Positions 21,850 to 31,866 of a DNA stretch of 64,000 bases are shown piece after piece; position 1 is the first letter of the stretch; every line of letters begins with the position of its first letter. The notes below the pieces were generated by a model, which was given only the letters and a program-made list of their open reading frames with translations, was not told where the DNA came from and did no database searches. The DNA is taken from positions 1,364,001 to 1,428,000 of the forward strand of contig JAPZLL010000005.1 in assembly GCA_036250225.1 (NCBI GenBank), given 5' to 3'. The stretch is from Cercophora sp. LCS_1 (taxonomy: Eukaryota; Ascomycota; Sordariomycetes; Sordariales; Lasiosphaeriaceae). A program made the translations under genes and the position numbers.

Positions 21850-22913
21850 ATGTCTTCTCCTCCCGAGGAAAGTAAGTATATAAAACCCCTTCCATCGTTC
21901 CAGCTTTCCAGCCCTCTTCCCTTTCTTCCTCTTTCATCCATAAACATAGGCCAGTCAGTTCCTGGAGCCAGCTTCTGACCTTCCAACCGCCAGTGTGCCT
22001 CTACATCGGCGCGTCAGAGATAGAGGAAGCTCTGGCCCGCTTCGTCCGCCGCCCGGTGCACGAGATCATCGTCAGCGATAGCGACACCGAAGCCGACTCT
22101 GAGCCCCGGGCTCCCTCGGAGCATGGTTCAGTCGAGGAGCCCAACACCACGACCCTTGGCGATGGCACCAACGCCGCCATCGACAACCTCGCGTCCGGCA
22201 TCGCAGGCCCCCAGCTGCAGCCGATCCTCGTCTTGCGCCCAGAGGGCGCTACAACTCGCCAGGAGGAAGCATCCAGGCACACCAACGCGCCAGCTTCAAC
22301 CTCGCAAGAGCAAGAGCAAGCTTCAACCCGTCATGAAGCTTCTTCGTCGGTCAAGCTGAACGACGCAATGAAGCGCGCTGAGGAGCCCTCCGTCAACAAT
22401 CCGAACCAGGACGGGGCCTCAACCCAACGCGGCGGCTCATTCGACCTCCAAGAAGAGGTCACCGTGTTCCATGTTCCGCCGCCCCCGTCCGAAGCCAGCA
22501 CGCTCGCCTACGACGATATTCCGGTCCTATTGCTCAACAATTCCAGCAACGGACCTCCTCCTGGCCAGCAATCCGCCCCTCGCCAGCAGCAGGAACAGCA
22601 GCAGGCCGTCCCCTTCGACCCCAGCAACACCGTGACGGTGCACATGAACATGATCAACAGCATCAACAGCGTGCTGGGCCAGATCAACGACGCCCTGGCG
22701 CAGATCCGCAACGAGATGCTCGACGAGCTGCACCCCCAGGCGAGAGCAATTCTGGACCGACTCGAGATGCCGGTTCGAGACTTCAGACTCGCTACCCACG
22801 AGCTGCAAGGCAACGGCGAGGTGGATCCGATGGGGCTCATCCATGCCAATCTGGTGTTGATTCGGCGTTTGGTCGTCAACTTGAGGGATGGAACCTATGC
22901 TTTTGGTGTTTGA
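21850..22913 (+). CDS. Uncharacterised acidic, low-complexity protein
   Basis: Exons are 21850-21871 and 21994-22913 (122-nt intron, donor GTAAGT, acceptor CGCCAG). The first exon is only 22 nt, and splicing completes an ATG Met codon. Product 313 aa: MSSPPEEM, then CLYIGASEIEEALARFVRRP and EIIVSDSDTEADSEP, a Ser/Asp/Glu motif resembling CK2 sites or a SUMO-interacting motif. A long Gln/Ser/Pro-rich disordered centre follows. The C-terminal 110 residues look helical (HMNMINSINSVLGQINDALA, then LDELHPQARAILDRLEM) and may form a coiled coil. I do not recognise the family. The short first exon is chosen because it gives a normal donor and the only nearby ATG. Confidence 0.6.
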
Positions 22914-23347
22914 AATTTCGGCTCGGATGACGCAGAGGGCATGCAAGCAGCTTCACTTGATAGTAAGCTTCACCTGGTAGCATTTTGCCAACCTAGTTGG
23001 GCAGTCCAACGCAAGTACATAGGGCGGTGAGCCATGAGCTCATCGATAACGGAACTTGCTCATCGAAAATATGAAACTTGCGCAAAGTGATATGTACAGG
23101 GTCCAAAAATATATACATGTGACTGACATGTGCATGTCATTTCATCTGGTCTTAATCGGCGCATCGATTTCCAAAAGGCGTGAATACAATATTCCGAGGC
23201 CCTGTAAGTAATTATTGAGGCATTAGAAAGACTACTAACCCGTTGGGAAATCCGTCTTGACCCCTTCGGAAATCGACTTGAGGTATTCAAAAATCGACTC
23301 GAGCCGTCCGGAATATTGCCCTATGCCTCGAGAATCCAAACGTACGG
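22914..23347. other. Convergent 3' flanks
   Basis: About 430 bp between two convergent genes, AT-rich, with no gene signal. It probably holds both 3' UTRs. Confidence 0.55.
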
Positions 23348-25240
23348 CTACCAATTCTCCCAAACCAGCGGGGGCAACACCGTCCTCATGACAGACCAAT
23401 GCCCTAGCGCGCTCTTCTCATGCCACTTGACCAGCTTGTCAGTGTCGTTGCTCGTCAGGATGCCATCCTCCCTCCCAACGGTGAAGTCGGCATCCATCAC
23501 CTCATGCTGAGGCATCAGGAAATGCTCCCGCGAAGGACTGTTCAAGAGATCCCTCCTGTTCGGCTGGCGGAAAGTGAGCTTTCTGTCCGCGAGTTTCGTG
23601 CAAAAGATGACCATGTTGGCAAAGTCGCTGCCATGTTTCGCTACGAGCTCGTCATCCCGAGGATGTTCCCTGAAGATGCGACATGTGGGGAAAACGGTGC
23701 GGATGGTCTGAACGACGACCATGGGTGGGGGGAGGCTAAAGTCTCCAGCGTAGTTCTAGCCCTTGGTAAGTAGATGGTTCCAAAAACAGCCAGTGTGACC
23801 TACAATAGCGATGACACCCTCGGGCTTGAGCAAGGTGTTCAGGTTCTGCAGGAACTCCAGTGTAAACAAGGGGATAGGCTCTGCGCCGCCAGTGAAGACA
23901 TCATGGACGATGTAGTCAAACACCCCCTGCCTCTGATTCGCCAACCTCGAAGTGTAGCTGACCGCATCCTCAATGACGGCGGTGTGATTCTTTGGCAGCT
24001 GGAAATATTTCGCCGCAAAGTCGTAAACGGCGGGGTCAATTTCCACGACGGTAGTGTCGATACCATGCGCCACCAAAGCACCTGGCGTCGTCCCAACACC
24101 AAGCCCACTATTCCAGTCAGCTTCACTCCCATTTCCGCGGTAAAAACAAACTCACACAACAAGGGCCTTCGCATCCTTGTCAACAATCTTCTTCGGCATC
24201 TCCACCAACCTCACCGCCTCGAGCATGGCAAACACGCCATAAACCGGTTCAGCGACCTGATTCCCCTTGAACTGCCCCTTCCCAATAAACTTGACCCACT
24301 CCCCTCCCAGCAAGCTATGATCGCACCTCATCAACCTGAACCCATCCCTCTCCGACTCAACCACCGACACATAGCCCGTCAAGCTCTCCCTCCTGTCCAA
24401 AATAACCCACCCCTCCGTCCCCAACGTCTGATTCAACCTCTCGCCAGCCCAAGCCGTCGGCAACCGCGTATCCAACACGGCCGTATGCAACAATGCCGGC
24501 AGCGTCAACACCAAAAATTTGGACGGCGCAAGCAACGCATACGACGCCCCCAGCACCAATTCCAGCCCAACCCTCGTATTCAACACCGTCCGTCCCGCAT
24601 ACCGCCCCAGCAATCCCCAGCTCCAAGTCTCCACCCCCTTGAAGAAGCCATACGATCCAATCCCCGGCGCCGCATCCGCCACAAAAGACGGGAGGAACGA
24701 CAGGTCCGCTCCGTCCAGATACGTCGCGACGCACGCGGCCGTCAGCGCAACGAGCGGGAACAACGTCACAGCCTCCGTCACAAGGGGTCCCCAGTACGCT
24801 GTCAATGCCCCGGCGAAGCGCGTCAGGAGGAATTGGGCTGCTGGGATGTAAAGCGCCGCTACGGGGAGCAGCAGGACCGGTTTAAAGGGGAGCGCGCGCC
24901 CCAGGAAGAGGTTGGATGACCACCCTGCGAAACAAGCTGCTGCTACGAGTTGCGTGTGCCAGCGCGCTGAAGGGATTGCACCGTAGACGGGGGAGAGGTC
25001 TTGTTGGGAGGCATTGGAGGAGAGCGCCGCGAGGGTGAGGAGGGCGAGGGCCGAAAGGTAGGCCGAGGCTTGCGAGCGCAGGTAGGCCGACGTGGTTTGG
25101 GCTTGCGCCTTGGAGGCAAGGGCTTTGAGCTCGCGTTCGAAGGACTCGGGGGTGAAGCTGCTCGAGGGGTCGATTGGCGGGATTGGCTTGGTGGGCGATG
25201 ATGATGATTTCTTGGCGGCTTTGGTCTTGGGCGGCGCCAT
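23348..25240 (-). CDS. Membrane-anchored spermidine/spermine synthase-like protein
   Basis: Exons are 25240-24156, 24107-23804 and 23755-23348 (introns 48 and 48 nt), giving 598 aa. After a Lys/Ser/Pro-rich N-terminus, several hydrophobic segments lie between about residues 50 and 260 (for example YLSALALLTLAALSS, VLLLPVAALYIPAAQFLL). The C-terminal half is a Rossmann methyltransferase-like fold: ALVVGLGVGTTPGALV (formed across intron 1), TVVEIDPAVYDFAAKYF, and FDYIVHDVFTGGAEPIPLF. These match the spermidine/spermine synthase family, including the EIDP and D-V-F-x-G segments. The usual polyamine-synthase gate residues are not clear, so the substrate is unknown. The fusion of a transmembrane half to this fold is a recognised fungal architecture. 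Confidence 0.85.
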
Positions 25241-25742
25241 TGTTGGCGATTGATGATGGGGGGTGAGGCCGGCCTCGATCTGCCTAGGGATTGAGGGGAT
25301 TGATGAATTCGGAAGAGTGCCGATTTTCACGTCATGTCCAAGTCAACAACAGCCGGCTGTTGTTGGTGAGGCTCGGTATTGGAAATCTGCTGAGGTGGTC
25401 TCATTGCGGTCCGATTGGCCGGACGTTTCAGACAGAGCTGCGACAGGGAGCTTCAGGCGACGAGGCGAGGGGTAGCTTTCCGGTGGCCGACCGGGATGGG
25501 CAGCTTGCGGAGGGGCCACATTGCGCTGGGTGGGGGGGCTTTCTTGGCGACCCCTTGACGCTGGCAAGCGTCATCCACAGGAATTTTCCGGGGGAAGACA
25601 ATCACCCCGGCTCTCCCACAAGCCAAAAGCTGTGTGTTCCCTGCAAACGAACAACCGTCACCACTTTTCCCCGTCTCTCTTATTCCGTGTTTTTGTTCTG
25701 TGTCTTGTTTACGCTGTCCTACGCCACCACGCGCTGCCCGCC
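25241..25742. promoter_or_regulatory. Divergent promoter region of the synthase-like gene and opi3
   Basis: About 500 bp between divergent ATGs (25240 minus, 25743 plus). A short CT/T-rich stretch just before the opi3 ATG is typical of fungal core promoters. No specific element was recognised. Confidence 0.4.
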
Positions 25743-26598
25743 ATGTCGTCTCCTGTTGAGGTTCTGACCGATCTGGTCAATTACGTCGATTTCAGCAAAA
25801 CGAGCTTGCTCGGTACGTAGACGTCCGAGACAGCGGCTACCGCCAAGCCATCCCTAACAGTGTTGAAAATTGCAGTCTCCGCCGGTGCCATTGCCTTCAA
25901 CCCGACCTTCTGGAAGTAAGTAGCGCGCCTTCTGACTCGTGTATGGGGGAGAGAGAGTGCGTGTGTGTGTAGTCCACTAACATGCTAACCCCGTTGTGAA
26001 GCATTGTTGCCCGGAGAGGTTCGTTTCGAGCTTGCCTGTGTCCCTCCATTCGGCCTCTAATAAATCTCCGATAGAACACCGCACCAGGTTTATGACCCGT
26101 GCCTTTGGCGGCAACGCCCAGGGAGCTTGCTACGTCCTCGCCGCGACCATCTTCTCGCTCGGTCTCCTTCGCGATTTCCTCTACGAGCGCGCCCTCCGTG
26201 ACCAGCCGACACACCCGCTGCTTGTGGGCGACGTGCCCAATTACATCGCCTACGCCCTGCTTGCGTTTGGCAACATCCTGGTTGTCTCGTCGACATGGAG
26301 GCTTGGTATTACTGGCACGTTCTTGGGCGATTATTTCGGCATCTTGATGGATAGCATGGTGACGGGCTTCCCCTTCAACGTCACGAGCGCCCCCATGTAC
26401 TACGGCTCGACCATGAGCTTCCTGGGCAGCGCCATCTTGTACGGCAAGCCCGCAGGTCTCTTCCTCACTCTGTGGGTTCTGGTTGTGTACATTGTGGCCA
26501 TCCAGTTCGAGAACCCCTTCACCGCTGGCATCTACGCCAAGCGCGAGCGCGAGAGGGCCAAGGCTGGCGGCAAGAGCGAGGAGAAGAAGGAGCTTTAG
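25743..26598 (+). CDS. opi3: Phospholipid methyltransferase Opi3 (PEMT family)
   Basis: Exons are 25743-25812, 25876-25915, 26002-26018 and 26075-26598, giving 216 aa; the third exon is only 17 nt. All four junctions restore frame: NPTFWN-IVARRE-HRTRFMTRAFGG is typical of PEMT-type enzymes. Four hydrophobic segments follow, with YVLAATIFSLGLLRDFLYE, AYALLAFGNILVVSST, the SAM-binding LGDYFGILM, and FLTLWVLVVYIVAIQFENPF. The tail is Lys/Glu-rich (KSEEKKEL). The enzyme carries out the last two methylations of phosphatidylethanolamine to phosphatidylcholine in the ER. Confidence 0.92.
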
Positions 26599-27313
26599 AG
26601 GCCGGTAACAGGCAACGACAAGGGCAGTCCGGATTTATCATCAATGTTTTTTGTGGGTCGAGAAATTGTGAGAAATCGCAGCGACGTGCATAGCCGCATT
26701 GCAAACCGGCCACGCTGTCAGGGAGAGGGGATCCGTAACCCCGGGTCAGCAAGAGTCGATGAGAGCTCCCCCTCCGCGACGGCTTTGAGTTGATGGTGCG
26801 TGAGAGCACCCGGCAACGGACGGCGGCAGGTCTGTGGCGAAAGACGGCCGATTCAATGCTGTAGGCCATCAACTGGCCGAGTGAGAGCAGCGGAGCGAGT
26901 GAGCAAGCATGTAGATGTTGATGTAGGAGACGAAGATAGGCGAATCGAATTATGCTGTTGCGGTGGAGTCCTGGGCGTTGGCTGGTATGTAACCGGCGGC
27001 AATCCATCCGTCCGTGTCGTGGCGGGCCGAACGCTAAATCGTGACGAGTGTCAGCGATGACGGCAAGTGCGTTCCCGCCGGAAGCGTCCAGCTGACACTT
27101 TGTGACCACGAACTTTGTGAATTTGGTGGCAGCTTTGCACGACACTACGATGGTGGCGAGGGACTGATCATCCCGTTTTACCCCCAAAAACCGCTTCATG
27201 TCCGTCGCTGTGACCAGCCTGTCATTTCCATCGCTGTGTAGATGCGGCCGCAGACGGCACCAGTTCATCCCGAGTGCGTCCCGCTCCTCGGACAAGACGC
27301 AGCCAAAAACGAC
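26599..27313. other. Intergenic: opi3 3' flank and NRAMP promoter
   Basis: About 715 bp between tandem plus-strand genes. A 305-codon minus-strand frame spans it but overlaps both real genes and has no domain. Nothing else seen. Confidence 0.55.
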
Positions 27314-29024
27314 ATGGCATCTCGATTTGCACCGCGGCCTAGGCTCACGTCCGCATCCAGTAGCTTTTCGCACAATGTCGAGGCCATCGATGAAGTGCTG
27401 GACGCTCAGAGCAGGAGACAATCGGCATCTAGACATAACAACAAGTCGTTTGCCGCTCGCTACCAGAGAGCAAAGAATGGCTTGATCACGTTTGGCAAGT
27501 TCATCGGTCCGGGTTTCATGGTTGCTGTGGCGTACAGTAAGAATCGAATCTCATGTTTTTGTTTCTCCTGAGCAGAACAGGGGCTGATTTCTTGGCATAG
27601 TCGACCCTGGCAATTATGCGACCGATGTCGCCGCTGGTGCCTCCTATCAGTTCAGACTACTGTTTGTGGTCCTGCTCAGCAACATCTTTGCTATATTTCT
27701 CCAGAGCCTCTCCATCAAACTCGGTACAGTCTCGGGTCTTAACCTCGCTGAGGCGTGCCGGGCATTTCTACCCCCATGGCTCAACTACGTTCTCTACTTC
27801 ATGGCCGAGGCCGCCATCATCGCAACCGACATCGCCGAGGTCATTGGGACCGCAGTCGCCATCAATTTGCTTGTTCCACAAATCCCACTCGTCGCGGGCT
27901 GTGCTCTTTCCATCCTCGAAGTCATGGCCATCCTCTTCTTCTACGACCCGTCAGGCTCCATGAGAGGTCTACGGGCCTTTGAGTTCGTTGTCATGCTTCT
28001 TGTCCTTGCTGTTGTTGTCTGCTTCTGCATACAGCTGTCTCTCATCCAAAACACCTCCGCAGCCGATGTCTTCCGCGGCTACCTACCATCAGCGGTACTT
28101 GTCGAGCGCACAGCGCTCTACCAGGCCTGCGGCATCCTCGGCGCAACCGTCATGCCTCATAGTCTATACCTAGGGTCGGGCATTGTCCAGGCTAGGCTGC
28201 TTGACTTTGATCGCCAATCTGGCCTGCTCCCGGAGGAAGTCGACTCTGCTGCGTCGTCGACCACCTACGGCGAGAGCAGTATCAAAAAGGTCTACATGCC
28301 CTCTGTCACTGCTATCCGCCACTCGATGAAGTATTCCGTTGCCGAGCTTGTTATCTGCTTGTTTACCTTTGCTCTGTTTGTCAACAGCGCGATCCTCATC
28401 GTCGCGGGCGCTGCGCTGTACGGTTCGCCCGAGGCGGTCGACGCGGATCTGTTTGGGATTCATCGTCTCTTGTCAAAATCTATTAGCCCCATTGCTGGAA
28501 CTGTGTTTGCGCTGGCTTTGTTGTTCTCAGGTATGAGCGCGGGCATCGTGTGCACTATTGCTGGGCAGATGGTCAGCGAGGGCGCACTCAATTGGACTTT
28601 GAGACCATGGCTGCGGAGACTGGTGACGCGGTCGATTAGCATCGTGCCGAGCATTGTGATTGCGGCGGCAGTGGGGAGGGAGGGGCTGGATGCGGCGTTG
28701 AATGGGAGCCAAGTTGCGTTGAGTATCGTGCTGCCGTTTATTACGGCGCCGTTGATCTGGTTCACGTCGGTGGATCGATACATGACGGTGCGGCCGGGCA
28801 TGGCGAGGTTTGGGGTGCTTGGGGAGAATGAAGAAAGCGCCGAGGGGAGGGGGTTGTTGGCGAGGCTGCGGGGTTGTTTCGGGGAGGAGGTAGGTGAGCG
28901 GGAAGGCGAGCAGGGTGTCAAGATGGCGAATGGATGGGTGGTGACATGGTTTGGGGTGTTTGTTTGGTTGGTGATGGCGGTCATGAATGTGGCCAATTTG
29001 GTGCTGCTGGGGAAGGGGACGTAG
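27314..29024 (+). CDS. NRAMP-family Mn2+/Fe2+ transporter (Smf type)
   Basis: Exons are 27314-27536 and 27601-29024 (64-nt intron), giving 548 aa. The junction gives GPGFMVAVAYIDPGNYATDV, with the NRAMP metal-binding DPGN in TM1; the second signature is GATVMPHSLYLGS in TM6. About 11 hydrophobic segments follow. The ATG at 27314 has G at -3 and +4; an in-frame ATG at 27242 would add 24 residues. Smf proteins import manganese and other divalent metals at the plasma membrane or intracellular vesicles. Which paralogue this is cannot be told. The last third has a charged Glu/Gly loop before the final membrane segment. Confidence 0.93.
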
Positions 29025-29471
29025 AGAAAGGTAGAGATGGTAATGTGGAGGAATACGCGTCTTTGACTAAAGGCAGCTGTTGCTGACGAGATCAGCTTGG
29101 GCGAATGACCCCAGGTACCGGGCACTGGGCACGTTGGACGCACATGGTATATGTATTCGATCTGAGGATGTCTTGTCAAGTTGAACTCACCAAGAAGAAG
29201 GACGTCTTGGCCGAGTGGTAGTGAGCATCGCCTTGCTCACACAGTCAACCAGAAACCGTTGCACGGTCTTCGTAAGGTCCCGGGTTGGATTCCTACTAGG
29301 TGGCGTGGTCACCAGTGTCAAGGGTCGAAAAAGCCCGGGCCCTGAGCTTTTGCATTTTTGTCCCAGGCTGCACTGCTAGGCCGCACTGCTCTTTCCTACC
29401 TTCACCCGGGTTACAAGTGTTCGTTTTTGGCTCAGGTACAACGAGAAATCCCCCACAGAGACATTGAACAT
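29025..29471. other. Convergent 3' flanks with tRNA-like sequence
   Basis: About 450 bp between the convergent NRAMP and oxidoreductase genes. The middle contains the degenerate tRNA-like element listed separately. Confidence 0.5.
29201..29312 (+). other. Degenerate tRNA-like sequence (pseudo-tRNA candidate)
   Basis: TGGCCGAGTGGT matches a class II (Ser/Leu) tRNA A box, and GGGTTGGATTCC differs from a B box by one base. Between them are a perfect 7-bp hairpin (GTGAGCA/TGCTCAC) and a 5-bp hairpin (ACCGT/ACGGT). The acceptor and T stems do not pair, so a working tRNA is unlikely. Confidence 0.3.
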
Positions 29472-30856
29472 TTACAGACGAAAGCCAGTGCCCTCCCTTA
29501 CACCCAGGCCGCTCTTCTCGTAGGCCATATCCACCGCCTTCATCTGATTGATGCTCTCTTCGCTGCTCACCCAAACCCCGGTTCCCTTTCTGCCCTTGAT
29601 CCTGTCGATAAACTCGTCCAACTGAAACTTGTACGACAGCCAATATTCCTCGCTGTGTCTGTCCTCCAGCCCCTTGATCCCCGCCTCCTCCCACGTGTAC
29701 CCCTTCTTCACCTCCTTCTCCGTCCACCTCCCAACCACCTCCCCGGTATCCTTTTTCCTCACCATCCACTCATCAACAACGTCAATCCGATGCCACAGAT
29801 TGCCCACGATGAAATTAATCATCGTCACCGTCCTCGTTCGCACCTTCTCCTGCCCCTCGGGCAAGCTAGGATCCTCAACAACAACAGGCCGATGCACCGC
29901 TTCTGCGGTCGGCCGCTTGTCCCCCATCAAACTCTCCCACACACCCGCCTGAAACCCACCATGAACCTCAGCCGTCACACCTCCCGGAAATTCAAAGGTT
30001 GCATCGTACCCCATATCCACCTTTTCCTCCGGCGCCGCCCTAGGCGTGACTTTGCAGGAAGTACACTGAATTGGTTCCGTCTCCAATATCCCCCTGACCA
30101 CCGAAATCGTATCTGCACCGCATTTAATTAGCCCACCGACCCCTATCAGGGAAGAAAAGGAAAAGGAAAAAAAAACTAAAAAAAACTCACACCCCAAATC
30201 CATCAGCGCCCCCCCAGCCAAATCATACCGAAACCGAATATCATCCTCCTTCATGACCCCCTCGGGCACAAACAAACAACCCCTCACCCTCTCCACCCTC
30301 TCCAAATCAACCAAACTCTTGAATAACAACCAACAGGGCTGGAACCGATAATGAAACGCCTCCAGCAATACCCTATCACCAATCATTTCCTTGTTATTGA
30401 ATAAATGCTCTGCTTCTCTTGCGTTACTGACACTCGGTTTTTCCAGTAGAACATGTTTGCCCGCGCGCAGGGCTTTAACCGCCCATTCGAGATGCAGACC
30501 GTTCGGAAGCGGGATGTATACCGCGTCGATTTGGTCTGACACGACCAAGTCGTCGTAGGTGGCTAGCACATGGGGGATGTTGTGTTTTTTGGCGTAGAGG
30601 GATGCTTTGGTGGGGGAGCGGGCTGCTATGGCTGTCACGACGGCTTCGGGGTGTTGAAGGGCGGGGAGGATGAGGGCGCGTGGGCTGGGATTGCGTCAGT
30701 ATTTTACAGAGGTAGATGTGAGAAGAATGAATGTATTGTACCCGATTTTGGCGGCACCGAGGATACCGAAACGGATGGGGGATTCGGATTTGGGTGGTTG
30801 GCGACCGTTTGTGTAGATGTTGTAGTGCCGGGAGAAAAAAGAGAGGATGGAGGACA

Positions 30857-30857
<1 letters not shown>
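29472..30857 (-). CDS. NAD(P)-dependent oxidoreductase, dimeric dihydrodiol / D-xylose dehydrogenase type (Gfo/Idh/MocA)
   Basis: Exons are 30857-30742, 30684-30191 and 30112-29472 (introns 57 and 78 nt), giving 416 aa. RFGILGAAKIG starts the Rossmann fold; LEWAVKALRAGKHVLLEKPS carries the conserved EKP lysine of Gfo/Idh/MocA enzymes. LLEAFHYRFQP and the junction MDLGYTISVVRGIL (intron 2) are typical of dimeric dihydrodiol dehydrogenase and NADP-dependent D-xylose dehydrogenases. The substrate cannot be set from sequence; fungal relatives oxidise D-xylose. Immediately upstream of the ATG is a (CAT)13 repeat in the 5' leader. The long frame running through that repeat starts at a non-ATG codon and is not used. 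Confidence 0.88.
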
Positions 30858-30900
<43 letters not shown>

Positions 30901-31866
30901 TGAAGGAGATATATGAAGCTCAATTGGTAACAATGAAGGGAGATGAAAAATGGGATGGAGATGTCAGATGGTGATGAGGGGAAGATGAATTAAGAGATGA
31001 GTTGGAGTGATACTGACGCGTGATGATCGACTTCTTGGCACGACCTCTCGTTTGATGTTTGGGTGGTGTGAACTCCGGAGACTCAATCTCACACTATCCG
31101 GGGAAATGGAGACGCGATCGGGTCAACTTGCCCAGGCGGCGTTATCGTGGTCCATCAACGCCACGGCCAAAGATCATGTTCGGTTCATGGTGATGGCGGT
31201 CATTCAAAGTCGGGCCGTGTCAGAGGGGAGGAATTTATGCCCCGTCCCCTTCCAGCGCGGGTCCCACCCCGGTCGCCATCCAACACCAGCCCCGACACCT
31301 GAACTGACTGATCACTGTTGTATTTTCCTTCATAACCCTAACATACAGTATACACAATGCATAGCGCATCAATATCATAGTAGGACTCCGCCTGACCACA
31401 CAATCGTGGCAGCGTCGGCCTCTGGCAGAACCAAGACCATTCACCATCGGGTTTCCCACATCCTGCTTGCCCCCTCAGAAGCACGCCACAGAAGCCCGCT
31501 CGCACTCACAGCCCGTTCCATCATATCTCGCCTTTCCCACATCGCCTCGCTCTTGCTGGTGTAGAATGAACAGAAGCATCGCCAAATAAGCCAACCCCAA
31601 CAAAACAACCGTTTAAACACCACGCCCATGCCTGTAATGGTATTTGCGCTTTGTCCCAAGATCGCCCCCATGCCGGATGAATCCCGTGCGATGCAATGCG
31701 GTGTCTGACTACAGGCCGTGCCAGAAGAAAAGGTGTGATATAATCCGAGAATAATTAGCGAAAAAGAATCCAGCAAGTGCCGCCCAACGAGACGCCGCTT
31801 CGTAAACCTCATGTTTGAACATGACTTTGATGAGACTGGTCGATGAATATGTGAGTGTGAGTTTCC
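30858..31866. other. Intergenic: oxidoreductase promoter and dbf4 3' flank
   Basis: About 1 kb between two minus-strand genes. It holds the trinucleotide repeat at 30861-30900; the remaining short frames show no domain. Confidence 0.55.
30861..30900. repeat. (GAT)13 trinucleotide microsatellite in a 5' leader
   Basis: Forty bases of uninterrupted GAT (CAT on the gene strand) end three bases upstream of the oxidoreductase ATG at 30857. Confidence 0.95.

Noticed and set aside
24351..24919. Long plus-strand frame opposite the spermidine-synthase-like gene (23774-24919)
   Set aside because: Arg/Gln/Pro-rich antisense shadow of a clear coding exon.
26519..27436. 305-codon minus-strand frame
   Set aside because: Antisense of opi3 and NRAMP ends; no domain.
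30696..30923. Poly-Ile N-terminal extension of the oxidoreductase
   Set aside because: Comes from reading the (ATC)n repeat with a non-ATG start; the ATG at 30857 is preferred.
31441..31812. 123-codon minus-strand frame downstream of dbf4
   Set aside because: Has hydrophobic residues but no recognisable family, and lies in a 3' flank.
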